A stretch of DNA of 44,091 bases from Actinomycetes bacterium (GCA_021817065.1 JAKAWH010000009.1:1-44091); one strand, 5' to 3'. Shown: positions 10,646-17,869, counted from the first letter of the stretch. Translations and numbers: made by a program. Notes: generated from the letters alone by a model not told the origin.

Positions 10646-11368
10646 TCAGGCCACGGCGGCCGGCGGGAGCCTCTCCCCCGCAGGAGCCAGGACCCCGATG
10701 CCCGCCTCGCCGGCCTCGGAAAGCGCGTCGAGGTAGACCCGGCTTCCGTAGATATACGGGAGCCAGGGAGGCGAGAATCCCGCCTCGCGCATTGCCTCCT
10801 TCCAGCCATCGCTCTGCAGCCGGCGCGAATAGGTTCGCACGTGCGACGCACGCAGGCGGAACTTCGCTTCCACCACGGCGGTCTTCGGTCCGGAGACGTC
10901 TTCGACCGCAATCGCGACGTCCACCTCACCGCTTCCCATCTCGACGGGGGCTGCCTCTCCGAGTACGCGGTATCCCTTCAGCTTGAGGGCGGCCACCAGT
11001 ACTGCGTCTGCGCCGTCCTCGGCCATCTCACCCAACCGCTCGTTGAGCTTGCCCATCTCCGAGCGGAGCCCCGTCTCCAGGGATTTCATCTCCGAGCGGA
11101 GCTCCGTCTTCAGGGACTCGAAATCCGTCTTCAGGGACTCGAAATCCGTCTTCAGGGATCCGAACTCCCTCCTCAGGGATCCGAACCCCGCTCGTACGTC
11201 CTGGCTGAGCTGGCCCACCGCTCCCATGAGGCGCACCAAGGCGTCGGGCATGGACAGCAGCTCCTCGGTCAAGATGCGGCGCCTGACCTCCTCGCGGAAC
11301 TCCGCGTCACTACTCAGGCTTCCCAGGAACCTCGCTCGTTCATCGGGTGTCAACGCCACATCTACCAT
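10646..11368 (-). CDS. Coiled-coil protein with PD-(D/E)XK-like nuclease domain
   Basis: About 240 residues. The N terminus (LTPDERARFLGSLSSDAEFREEV) is homologous to the three shorter coiled-coil genes nearby. A heptad coiled coil follows, with SLKTDFE repeated in tandem. The C-terminal ~130 residues show a restriction-like pattern: EVDVAIAV, then KTAVVEAKFR, giving Asp...Glu-X-Lys. DNA cleavage is a family inference, with no target visible. The start at ATG 11368 is supported by GAAGGAAGG upstream; the frame remains open to 11443 but that part overlaps the shared promoter-like motif. It converges with serC, and the sequence just after its stop resembles that after the 11756 gene. Related proteins are often catalogued as DUF3782-like; that name is a guess. 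Confidence 0.75.
   Translation of the reverse strand: MVDVALTPDERARFLGSLSSDAEFREEVRRRILTEELLSMPDALVRLMGAVGQLSQDVRAGFGSLRREFGSLKTDFESLKTDFESLKTELRSEMKSLETGLRSEMGKLNERLGEMAEDGADAVLVAALKLKGYRVLGEAAPVEMGSGEVDVAIAVEDVSGPKTAVVEAKFRLRASHVRTYSRRLQSDGWKEAMREAGFSPPWLPYIYGSRVYLDALSEAGEAGIGVLAPAGERLPPAAVA
11109..11160 (-). repeat. 21-bp in-frame tandem repeats (heptad duplication)
   Basis: The unit TTCAGGGACTCGAAATCCGTC occurs about two and a half times in direct succession on the plus strand. Each unit encodes one heptad, SLKTDFE, of the coiled coil, so the repeat changes coiled-coil length by exact heptads. Confidence 0.85.
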
Positions 11369-11417
11369 GGTACAACCTTCCTTCTCGGAAACCTTCCGGC
11401 CATCTGCAGGCCCGATT

Positions 11418-11443
11418 GGAAGTGTCGCGCGAGGGTGTGACAA
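11418..11443 (-). promoter_or_regulatory. Shared promoter-like motif, copy C
   Basis: Minus strand TTGTCACACCCTCGCGCGACACTTCC, about 50-75 bases upstream of the nuclease-domain gene that starts at 11368. Confidence 0.55.
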
Positions 11444-11463
11444 CGCGCCGAAGCGCTCCGGCC

Positions 11464-11793
11464 TATTTCACTCGCCGAGCGAGAGGCGTGGACCTGATCA
11501 TCGTGAGCGGTAACCAGCGGCGTGGATTCGAGTTCAAGCGCGCGGATTCACCGGTGGTCACGCCATCGATGCGAATCGCCATTGATGATCTCGGCCTCGA
11601 CTCATTGGACGTCGTCTATCCCGGTAGCGACACCTATCGTCTGCGGGAGGGCATACGGGCGGTTGGTATCGCCCGGCTCTGGTCGGACATCCGACCGCTG
11701 CGTCGACGACTTCTGCGCAGCAGCGCTCCAGCCGGTCGACCAACCGACTCGGGCTTCAGGCCGCACCTTCCAGGCGATCGAGACGCCTGTTGA
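11464..11793 (+). pseudogene. C-terminal fragment of a DUF4143-type ATPase
   Basis: Reading TAT TTC ACT from 11464, the plus strand encodes RRARGVDLIIVSGNQRRGFE and then FKRADSPVVTPSMRIAIDDL. This is the C-terminal nuclease-like part of AAA ATPases with a DUF4143 domain: a Val-Asp-Leu strand followed by Glu-Phe-Lys. VVYPGSDTYRLREGIRAV completes the family end. The AAA module, Walker motifs and start are missing. Upstream sequence is the promoter region of the 11368 gene on the other strand. Homology fades after about 11695, although the frame stays open to 11793 and overlaps the end of the next coiled-coil gene. It is a relic, perhaps of an insertion later displaced by the neighbouring genes. 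Confidence 0.7.
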
Positions 11794-12190
11794 CCTCGGC
11801 AAAGTTCTTCCGCACTTCGGCAAAGCCCTCCCGCATTTCGGTGAAGCCAGCCTCCATGATACGGATGATCCTGCCGGTGGTTTCGATCAGACCGTTCACG
11901 TCTCTTCGCAGTTCGGCCTGGTGGTCGATGAGGGCATTCACCGCCGCGGTGAGACCGGCGATCTGCCGGGCGTTCTCCGCCATCTGCTCCTCCAAGCGGT
12001 CCATCCGGACTTCCAGGTGGTCCATCCGGACTTCCAGGTGGTCCATCCGGTCGGGGACTTCGAGGAGCCTCTCGGTCAGGACCTCCTTCTGAACCTCCTC
12101 GCGAAAAGCAGCGTCGCTCTTCAATGCGCGCAGGAACCGGTGCTTGTCCTCGGGACTCAGGGCATCGTCGCCTGCAGCCATAGCATTCAT
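11756..12190 (-). CDS. Coiled-coil protein, paralogue B
   Basis: 144 residues, function unknown. It is nearly identical to the gene at 14093 over its first two thirds: shared MNAMAAGDDALSPE opening, DAAFREEVQKEVLTERLLEV helix, and the central block LTAAVNALIDHQAELRRDV. The coiled coil has an extra heptad here (HLEVRMD twice in succession). The C terminus ends in KNFAEVNRRLDRLEGAA, unlike paralogues A and C. ATG 12190 is preceded by AAGGAGCTGGTAGA. The nuclease domain is absent. A TACGCT box and the shared motif lie about 60-80 bases upstream, so unlike jetA this transcript would have a leader. Confidence 0.7.
   Translation of the reverse strand: MNAMAAGDDALSPEDKHRFLRALKSDAAFREEVQKEVLTERLLEVPDRMDHLEVRMDHLEVRMDRLEEQMAENARQIAGLTAAVNALIDHQAELRRDVNGLIETTGRIIRIMEAGFTEMREGFAEVRKNFAEVNRRLDRLEGAA
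12003..12050 (-). repeat. 21-bp in-frame tandem repeat in paralogue B
   Basis: TCCGGACTTCCAGGTGGTCCA occurs twice in tandem, followed by a partial third unit. It encodes the heptad HLEVRMD. The paralogue at 14093 has a single unit at this position. Confidence 0.85.
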
Positions 12191-12248
12191 TCTACCAGCT
12201 CCTTAACGGGATTCCTCGGGTCGAAATCATGTTCTTGCCTCTCGGTGA

Positions 12249-12272
12249 GAAGCGTACGCCGAGGGTGTGACC
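12249..12272 (-). promoter_or_regulatory. Shared promoter-like motif, copy D
   Basis: Minus strand GGTCACACCCTCGGCGTACGCTTC; TACGCT fits TANNNT. Located between the Uma2 gene stop and paralogue B. Confidence 0.6.
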
Positions 12273-12279
12273 GCCCCTT

Positions 12280-12852
12280 CTACCGGATGCCGAAGATCTC
12301 CGAGACGGGAGCCGAGAGGTCGGGCAGAAGCCGAGGCACCAGCACGTCTCCGGGACGGGCAATCGAGGAAGCACCGTAGCGGCCGGGACCGGGCTTGGCG
12401 AAGACGGAGACTTGGCGTGAGGCGAGGTCTACCACCCAGTAGTCGGCAATTCCCGAGGAGGCATAGAGCCGCTTCTTGCGGCCCTTGTCGAAGCGGAGAG
12501 TGGAATCGGAGACTTCGATCAGGAAGAGGACGTCTTCCGGTCCCGGCTTGCCCGACTCGTAGAAGTCATCGCGGTAGGCCAGGACCGCGATGTCAGGCAC
12601 CGGCTCGGCGATGCCGGAGAGGCGAACCGGCCCCTGAACCTGGACGATGGCATCGTCACCGACCTGGGCGAATAGTAATTTGGCGAGCCGATTCACGCAC
12701 GCGTTGTGGGGGCTGCCGATCGGGGTCATCTCGATGATCTCGCCGTCGATGAGCTCCACCCGGGCACCGGGGGCGAAGAAGCCCAGTTGGGCGAGCCGGT
12801 GGTACTCGTCGACGGTGAAGCGATGGTGGGTGGGGACAGCGGCAACGCTCAC
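12280..12852 (-). CDS. Uma2-family (DUF820) restriction-like protein
   Basis: 190 residues matching the Uma2/DUF820 family, a widespread group with a PD-(D/E)XK nuclease fold and unclear biological role. The typical N terminus is FTVDEYHRLAQLG, followed by VELIDGEIIEMTPIGSPH. The catalytic-type residues are Asp in EPVPDIAVL and Glu in VLFLIEVSDSTL, with lysines in KGRKKRLYASSGI and the closing strand YWVVDLASRQV. All these elements are present, so it appears intact. The GTG start at 12852 has no clear ribosome site. The shared motif (copy E) lies about 45-65 bases upstream, tying its regulation to the coiled-coil genes. Confidence 0.85.
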   Translation of the reverse strand: MSVAAVPTHHRFTVDEYHRLAQLGFFAPGARVELIDGEIIEMTPIGSPHNACVNRLAKLLFAQVGDDAIVQVQGPVRLSGIAEPVPDIAVLAYRDDFYESGKPGPEDVLFLIEVSDSTLRFDKGRKKRLYASSGIADYWVVDLASRQVSVFAKPGPGRYGASSIARPGDVLVPRLLPDLSAPVSEIFGIR

Positions 12853-12893
12853 GGTTCCATGCTATCGAGGAGTCGAGAGGAAAAAGCCATGGC

Positions 12894-12920
12894 GGAAGTG
12901 TCGCGCTCGGGTGTGACGAC
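12894..12920 (-). promoter_or_regulatory. Shared promoter-like motif, copy E
   Basis: Minus strand GTCGTCACACCCGAGCGCGACACTTCC, upstream of the Uma2 gene. The adjoining GACCCGTCCACC is shared with copy B, so the conserved stretch extends beyond the core. Confidence 0.55.
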
Positions 12921-12967
12921 CCGTCCACCGGTCCCGCTCCGAACGGTGGCGCACCGCATTGACGCCT

Positions 12968-12988
12968 CCCCGCCCTAAAAGGACGGGG
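12968..12988. repeat. IS605-type end hairpin
   Basis: CCCCGCCCT / AGGACGGGG, nine base pairs with one mismatch and a three-base loop, 16 bases past the tnpB stop. In intact elements this end is the TnpA recognition hairpin and the source of the TnpB guide (omega) RNA 3' region. Confidence 0.65.
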
Positions 12989-13003
12989 ATTCGGTGGCGC
13001 TGT

Positions 13004-13717
13004 TCACGCCACTCTGCTTTCAACCACCGAGGTGGTGTTCTGCTTCACGGATGCGCCTTCGGCCTCTCGGCTCTGACTCGGCTTACGCCTGCCCGTGCTG
13101 TTGTGGGCTCTCGCCCCCGCGGGTCCCGCGGTCGGCACTACTACTTCGTATCTCGCCACCGCTGCCTCGCGGATATTGACCGCGGCATTGTGATCGGCGT
13201 GGTCTTGATGTCCACAGGCCACACAGGCGAAGATCCGCCCGCAGCCGGGGCGGTTGGCTGGGTCTACCGCCTTGCACCGGCTGCATCGCCGGGAGGTGTT
13301 GGGTGCCGGTACCCGGACGTGGACCGAGCCGAGCTTGGCGCACTTGTAGTCGAGCTGGCGGGCTCGTGTCCCCGGAGTATTGTCGAGGATGCCGCGGTTC
13401 AGTCCGGCCTTGGCGGCTACCTTGGTCCCAGGGGCCTCGATTGTGCCCTTGGCGGATGCCGTCATCGACTTCACTGCCAGGTCCTCGGTACCGACCAGTC
13501 CGTGGTTCTTGGTGAGGTCGGCGGTGAGGGTGTGGGTGAAATCGAGACGTCGTCTGGCCTGGCGGGCCTTCAAGGCGCCGATCTCGGCAATAGTCCTTCT
13601 CAGTCTCTTGGAGTACCTCCCTTGGTTGTGACGCTTTGCATAGGTGATCTGTCTCGCCTTGCGGGCCTCCAGGCCGAGGAGCCGCTGGCGTTCGCCGGAG
13701 GCCGTTTCTGCCCGCCG
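13004..13717 (-). pseudogene. tnpB: tnpB, C-terminal half only
   Basis: The open frame runs from about 13717 to the stop at 13004 and covers roughly the last 238 residues of an IS605-type TnpB. Visible are the ERQRLLGLEARKARQITYAK helix, the second RuvC acidic residue in LVGTEDLAVKSM, and the zinc ribbon (CSRCKAVDPANRPGCGR then CVACG). The third acidic residue is in HQDHADHNAAVNIRE. The N-terminal wedge domain and the first RuvC Asp are gone. TnpB is an RNA-guided nuclease that promotes retention of its transposon; without the first catalytic Asp this copy should be inactive. A TTG at 13573 is the first start-like codon but has no support. Confidence 0.85.
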
Positions 13718-13719
13718 AC

Positions 13720-13862
13720 TACGCCAGGAGTTTCCCGACCTTCGTCGTCATTACTACCGAGCAAACAAGCTGTGGTCGGGTTCCTACTTTGCCGGCTCGG
13801 TTGGAGGCGCTCCTATCAGCGTTCTCCGCCAATACATCGAAGCTCAACAACGCCCGGTCTAA
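13720..13862 (+). pseudogene. tnpA: tnpA (Y1 transposase), C-terminal fragment
   Basis: The last 47 residues of an IS200/IS605 TnpA. The end LWSGSYFAGSVGGAPISVL followed by RQYIEAQQRPV is diagnostic, and the Tyr in QYIEAQ corresponds to the family's nucleophile. The HUH motif and everything N-terminal are missing. Upstream sequence in the same frame is antisense of tnpB, which places the deletion junction at about 13715-13735. Confidence 0.8.
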
Positions 13863-13924
13863 CCGTGGGGCAGACGGCGCTTCACCCCCGGGTGCAAGGC
13901 CGGAGCACTGCGCCGAGGGCTTGG

Positions 13925-14050
13925 TAGCAAGAAGGCCGCCTTGGGTGCGTTGGTATCCCGACCCCCATGACAGGCGCCGCGACTTCCGATATCGTCATCC
14001 CTTCCTCGATGCTCCCCGGCGACGGGAGAGTCGGAGAGGGCCGTCCTTGA
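13925..14050 (+). pseudogene. Degenerate copy of the serC promoter and first 25 codons
   Basis: The segment around GGCCGCCTTG...CCCCCATG and the next 27 codons parallel the true serC start at 9451. The remnant reads [20 protein letters not shown] then RVGEGRP and a stop at 14048-14050; serC reads [20 protein letters not shown]. Identity covers the upstream region as well, so this is a DNA duplication rather than shared protein structure. The -10 box TAGCCT of serC is TATCCC here. Homology ends abruptly near 14045. The remnant abuts the coiled-coil gene at 14093, just as serC itself is flanked by relatives of that gene, which suggests repeated recombination at the serC locus. Confidence 0.8.
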
Positions 14051-14092
14051 TTGCACAAGGCCCACACACAAGGCCCACCCATGGCCCGCGAG

Positions 14093-14557
14093 CTATGAAG
14101 CGCGGCGGTTCTTGAGGTCGCGAATCTCAGCGTTCACCTGGTCGAACTTGGCATCGAATTTCGTCTCGATCGAACTGAACCCGTTCTCCATGTCTGTGCG
14201 CAGATCACGGAAGCCCTCCCGCATTTCGGTGAAGCCAGCCTCCATGATACGGATGATCCTGCCGGTGGTTTCGACCAAGCCGTTCACGTCCCTGCGTAGC
14301 TCGGCCTGGTGGTCGATCAGGGCGTTGACCGCCGCGGTGAGGCCGGCGATCTGCCGGGCGTTCTCCGCCATCTGCTCCTCCAAGCGGTCCATCCGGACTT
14401 CCAGGTGGTCCAGCCGGTCGGGGACTTCGAGGAGCCTCTCGGTCAGGACCTCCTTCTGAACCTCCTCGCGAAAAGCAGCGTCGCTCTTCAATGCGCGCAG
14501 GAACCGGCGCCGTTCTTCGGGACTCAGGGCGTCGTCGCCTGCAGCCATAGCGTTCAT
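14093..14557 (-). CDS. Coiled-coil protein, paralogue C
   Basis: About 154 residues, function unknown. It is closest to paralogue B through the first ~115 residues (MNAMAAGDDALSPEERRRF, the DAAFREEV helix, GRIIRIMEAGFTEMREGF). Its C-terminal part matches paralogue A (KFDAKFDQVNAEIRDLKNRR). It is therefore a mosaic of the other two, or the ancestral arrangement. Mostly coiled coil, no membrane segment, no nuclease motif. ATG 14557 is preceded by AAGGAGCTGGTAGG. The frame extends to 14665, but that part covers the shared promoter-like motif and is probably untranslated. Confidence 0.7.
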   Translation of the reverse strand: MNAMAAGDDALSPEERRRFLRALKSDAAFREEVQKEVLTERLLEVPDRLDHLEVRMDRLEEQMAENARQIAGLTAAVNALIDHQAELRRDVNGLVETTGRIIRIMEAGFTEMREGFRDLRTDMENGFSSIETKFDAKFDQVNAEIRDLKNRRAS

Positions 14558-14599
14558 CCTACCAGCTCCTTCGTGGATATCCTTGGGTAGAACAGTGGA

Positions 14600-14626
14600 G
14601 CGAGCGTACGCCGAGGGCGTGACAGG
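14600..14626 (-). promoter_or_regulatory. Shared promoter-like motif, copy F
   Basis: Minus strand CCTGTCACGCCCTCGGCGTACGCTCGC; one substitution (ACG for ACA) from the jetA form, with TACGCT as the -10-like box. Followed by a leader of about 40-50 bases and the AAGGAG site of paralogue C. Confidence 0.6.
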
Positions 14627-14656
14627 TCCTGTCCACCAGGGAAAAGGGCTGTCGCC

Positions 14657-15607
14657 GTGCCTCACGATGGCCGCAGCGTGGTCACTACCCGTACCTGTTC
14701 ACCCGCTCTCCAGGTGGCAGCAAGCGCCACATTGAAGGAAATGGGAGCCAGCAGCCACTACGTGTACATCTATCGCGATCCAGATACACGGGCGATCCGC
14801 TACGTCGGGAAGGGCACCGGTGACCGGGTCGACAAGGTTGTCCGGGACATCTTTGACCAGAAGGACGCCGAGAAGATCGCTGAGCGCGTTGCCAAGCAGG
14901 ACAAGCAGGCGGTGGCGCAATGGTTCCGGCGACTCGCCGGCAAGAGGATCGCCCCGGCGGTCGACATTATGGAGTGTGCCGACGAAGAACAGGCGCTGGC
15001 GATCGAGGCTGGTCTGATTTCGGCCCTATGGGGAGAACCGGGGCTTCTCAACGCCGTCCACGGCCATCATCGCGAATTCGTTCCGTTGGGACTCCCGACG
15101 GCGTTGTCAAGGAGCCAGTACAAGAGTCCACTGACCCGGGATGAAGTTGCCTCCTTGGGAGGGGCATTGGTGGTCTATGTGAGTGCGGCCAGCTTCTTCG
15201 GTTCTGATGGTCGCAAGGGAGCCGCTCCCCGGCGGCATATGAACCCTGCAGACGTCCACGCTCGGATCCGAGCATGGTGGCAGGTTGGCAAGCAGGTGCA
15301 ACAGTGGGCTGCGAATCCGGCTGATGCTCCCACTTTGCTGATCGGTATGACCGGGCCACCCAGGCAGCGGTGGGTGTGGGGGTCGGTGCGCCTCGATCGC
15401 CGAGGTTGGTCGAATCTGACCCCAGACGGCGGCCTGTACCAGCTCCCCACCCGATCGTCTTCTCCGGTCACCGATCGCGACGTAAACGCTGGGCAACTCC
15501 GGGGCCGCAGAACCGGCTATGGCGAGTTCGGTCCAATGACCACCAAGACTGGCGCCCGCCGCTTCGGCTCGTGGACCAGCCAGTTCTTCGATGTGGTGGA
15601 GCATTGA
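14657..15607 (+). CDS. GIY-YIG nuclease-domain protein (LEM-3-like)
   Basis: Up to 316 residues. A GIY-YIG-type core near the N terminus reads HYVYIYRDPDTRAIRYVGKG, with the conserved Arg in GTGDRVDKV. It most resembles the LEM-3-like branch, also found in bacterial proteins. A Glu in ALAIEAGLISALWG followed by GLLNAVHGHH fits the rest of the fold. The C-terminal ~150 residues (from about QYKSPLTRDEVASLGG) form a second domain I do not recognise. GTG 14657 has AAAGGG upstream and would overlap the coiled-coil gene's promoter; ATG 14741 starts just before the nuclease core. The gene stands alone, convergent with the membrane-protein gene. Nuclease activity is inferred; a defence or repair role is possible. 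Confidence 0.75.
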   Translation: MPHDGRSVVTTRTCSPALQVAASATLKEMGASSHYVYIYRDPDTRAIRYVGKGTGDRVDKVVRDIFDQKDAEKIAERVAKQDKQAVAQWFRRLAGKRIAPAVDIMECADEEQALAIEAGLISALWGEPGLLNAVHGHHREFVPLGLPTALSRSQYKSPLTRDEVASLGGALVVYVSAASFFGSDGRKGAAPRRHMNPADVHARIRAWWQVGKQVQQWAANPADAPTLLIGMTGPPRQRWVWGSVRLDRRGWSNLTPDGGLYQLPTRSSSPVTDRDVNAGQLRGRRTGYGEFGPMTTKTGARRFGSWTSQFFDVVEH

Positions 15608-15629
15608 TTGTTGCCCACCTTGAGCGAGG

Positions 15630-16163
15630 TCACCCCCGAACCAGAATCGCCCCTCCCTCGTAACGCCACCTGGGCAGCATCACCCGCAGCGGTCCCAGGG
15701 AGAACAGCCACATCACCAGCCACACCGTCGTGATGTGGATCACGAACATCTCCATTTCCGGCGAGGAGAACCCGGTTGGCCCGGGGGGGAACACTCCGGC
15801 TACCCAGGACACATACCAGAGGGCGACCGCCTCGGGGACCACGGTGACGAGACTGAAAAGAGGTGGCCAGTCCTGGTCCCAGCGTAACCCCTGCAGGCGG
15901 TGGTACACGATCTCCCAGGCGATCCCCAGCCCGGCCATGAGCCCGAGAGTCTCGAAGGTCATCTGGTAATTGACGAAAAGAAGGCTCTGCTGGGGGCCGA
16001 TCGGGATGGTGGTCATGAACTTGGTCATGATCGTGTTGGCCATCCCCATCTGGGATAGCGATGAGCTGGGGACGAAGGGAGTGATCAGCGCCGTCCACGC
16101 CACCCCCACCGTGGCGATCAGGAAAAGGCGGGTCTGGATGCGCCCCGACAGCGTGTAACTCAC
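15630..16163 (-). CDS. Small multi-pass membrane protein, unknown
   Basis: About 177 residues with about five hydrophobic segments (TRLFLIATVGVAWTALITPF, the FETLGLMAGLGIAWEIVY region, PLFSLVTVVPEAVALWYVSW, and two toward the end). No family recognised. The long upstream extension of the frame is antisense shadow of the flavoprotein gene. GTG 16163 is chosen because GGGAGG lies eight bases upstream and the protein starts just before its first membrane helix. It begins 37 bases after the flavoprotein-like gene, so the two are probably one operon and the products may act together at the membrane. Confidence 0.6.
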   Translation of the reverse strand: MSYTLSGRIQTRLFLIATVGVAWTALITPFVPSSSLSQMGMANTIMTKFMTTIPIGPQQSLLFVNYQMTFETLGLMAGLGIAWEIVYHRLQGLRWDQDWPPLFSLVTVVPEAVALWYVSWVAGVFPPGPTGFSSPEMEMFVIHITTVWLVMWLFSLGPLRVMLPRWRYEGGAILVRG

Positions 16164-16200
16164 GTCCCGCACCTCCCGACATCGCCGGAGAAAGGCAGGC

Positions 16201-17754
16201 TCACGGCAGCCGCACCCGGCCGACCCACTTGGCCCACGCCAGCATCGATCGCCATGGAGTGAATCGGCGGCAGAACCCCTGGCGGGCGAGGTCGTCGCAA
16301 ATCCGCAATGCCGCGTAGTGGAGTCCCCAGAAGACGGCAACCGGGATGACCGTTCCTCCGAAGGTGATTGCTCCCGAGGCATATACCCGGCCATCCCAGG
16401 GCTCGGAGGTTGCGAGATCGAATGCCGGCCCGACTGCCAGGCGCCCGATCGGGTTGGGGCTACCGATACCGCAGGAGACCATGTCGGCAAGAAGCGGATC
16501 GGCCTCGATCCCGCACACCACACCCGTCGCATCGATGATGAAGTCGACGAGATCGCTTGACGGCGTCCCGGCATCGTGAGCGTGCCAGTCGACCCGGATC
16601 CGACCATCGGGCGTGGCCTCCAGAGAGTCCACCTCGCCGTGGTGGACGGCGTACCATCCTTCCCTCCGTCCGCGATCCAACTCGGCTTCCCAGGAGCGAA
16701 TCGGTGGCTTGGATGGTGCCCCGAGGGCCGCCATGAGCGTGGAGCGTACGCTTTCCTCCTTGCTGGAGACGATCCGGGCGATCTCACCCCCGCCGGCAGC
16801 CCGGGGGAAGACGAACTGCTGGAGCGAGTATCCGTTCCGCCCGGGCCGGCGTGCTCGTCCCACCTCGGGAAAAGGGGTCGGTTGGGCGACGAAATCTCGT
16901 ATGAGGTGGACGATCCTGATGTCGGAATCGCTCCGTACCCTCTCGATGCACAGCCGGTGGAGCAGGTGGGCGCTGGTGTCGCCGCTTCCCCGGATCAGGA
17001 CGGTGCCGCCCCGGCCCGCGAGCGAGTCGTAAATGTGCTCGTGGGACTCGTAGGAGTGGGCGGTCCGGTTGTCGCCGGGATTGATCGCCCGGAAGTCGAG
17101 GAGGTCGGGTGCGATGTTGACCCCGGGATATCCGGGAGCGATGTGGACGTAGCGGGCATGCCATGCAACGAGAGGAGAAGATGGCGCAGAAGAGGTTTCC
17201 TGGATAACGAAGAACCCACCGCCGCCACGCCGCCGCACAGCAACCGCCTTGCCCGGCTGGATCATGCCGGCCCAGCCGATCCGATCGGCTTCCCGTTTGA
17301 CTCCGTCGAAGACCTGGCTTCCGGTTGGGGTGAAGTATTCAGCGAGGATCGGCTCGGTGGTCACCCGGGCCAGGGGCCCCAGGCTTTTTCGCTTCCACGC
17401 GGCCCCGAGCGCGTAACCTGGAAATCCCCAGAAGTTGTCGATCCTGGAGGAGGAATCGGAGCGAAGGGGCCCATCGGCCCCCAGTTGGGAGGCGCTGCAC
17501 AGCCGCTGGAAGCTGTTCTGCGGATCCCGGTCCACCGAGACGATGGCAATGTCGGAGGTAGGGACACCCACCATCCGAAGGAGATCGACCAGGGCGAAGG
17601 ACCCCAGCCCGCCGCCGATGGTCGCGAAGGGTATTTCCCGGACGGGGATGCCCGCATCCAACAAGTCCTCGTCGGACCACACCTTCTTGGCTTCCAGGTT
17701 CTCATTCACCCGGATCTCCCGAAGTTCGGCCCGCGCTGTTGAAGCCGTAACCAC
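16201..17754 (-). CDS. FAD/NAD(P)-binding oxidoreductase-like protein
   Basis: 517 residues with a Rossmann-type dinucleotide fold. The glycine-rich loop IGGGLGSFALVDLLRM falls near residue 47. A second nucleotide-binding strand reads GTVLIRGSGDTSAHLLHRL, and DFIIDATGVVCG fits the ATG motif of flavin-dependent oxidoreductases. The C-terminal VYASGAITFGGTVIPVAVFW resembles the FAD-closing segment. The substrate is unknown. No signal peptide is seen; the C terminus ends in an amphipathic Arg/Trp-rich helix. GTG 17754 follows GAGGGA very closely, and no better start is visible. It precedes the membrane-protein gene. Relationship to amine- or siderophore-type monooxygenases is possible but not shown. 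Confidence 0.6.
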   Translation of the reverse strand: MVTASTARAELREIRVNENLEAKKVWSDEDLLDAGIPVREIPFATIGGGLGSFALVDLLRMVGVPTSDIAIVSVDRDPQNSFQRLCSASQLGADGPLRSDSSSRIDNFWGFPGYALGAAWKRKSLGPLARVTTEPILAEYFTPTGSQVFDGVKREADRIGWAGMIQPGKAVAVRRRGGGGFFVIQETSSAPSSPLVAWHARYVHIAPGYPGVNIAPDLLDFRAINPGDNRTAHSYESHEHIYDSLAGRGGTVLIRGSGDTSAHLLHRLCIERVRSDSDIRIVHLIRDFVAQPTPFPEVGRARRPGRNGYSLQQFVFPRAAGGGEIARIVSSKEESVRSTLMAALGAPSKPPIRSWEAELDRGRREGWYAVHHGEVDSLEATPDGRIRVDWHAHDAGTPSSDLVDFIIDATGVVCGIEADPLLADMVSCGIGSPNPIGRLAVGPAFDLATSEPWDGRVYASGAITFGGTVIPVAVFWGLHYAALRICDDLARQGFCRRFTPWRSMLAWAKWVGRVRLP

Positions 17755-17768
17755 TCCCTCTCACTGAG

Positions 17769-17794
17769 CGGTCGCCCCCGGTACGGGGCGACCG
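17769..17794. terminator. Strong GC hairpin after the beta-propeller gene
   Basis: Perfect ten-base arms CGGTCGCCCC / GGGGCGACCG with a six-base loop, between the stop of the 17870 gene and the flavoprotein start. No T tract follows on the minus strand; terminator is inferred from position. Confidence 0.5.
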
Positions 17795-17869
17795 GAATCT
17801 ATCGTGCGATCCATGTTAGGACAGCAGGGGCAGGTAATCGCAATGAGGGCGGTAGCCTGTCCGCAGACG

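Larger units (their letters stand above)
12962..13915. mobile_element. IS605-type element with deleted centre
   Basis: The left part is the 3' half of tnpB on the minus strand and the right part the 3' end of tnpA on the plus strand. The two gene fragments meet tail-out near 13715-13735. A divergent tnpA/tnpB element that lost both 5' halves in one deletion would give exactly this layout. A hairpin typical of IS200/IS605 ends lies at 12968-12988. The other end (about 13868-13912) resembles, on the opposite strand, the hairpin end at 38203-38236. Neither gene can be functional. Outer borders are approximate. Confidence 0.75.

Noticed and set aside
12959-13927. 322-codon plus-strand frame across the IS605 relic
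   Set aside because: Antisense of tnpB, which has a clear zinc ribbon and RuvC motif on the minus strand.
16576-17742. 388-codon plus-strand frame opposite the flavoprotein-like gene
   Set aside because: The minus-strand product has Rossmann motifs and a sensible neighbour; the plus frame has no recognisable motif.
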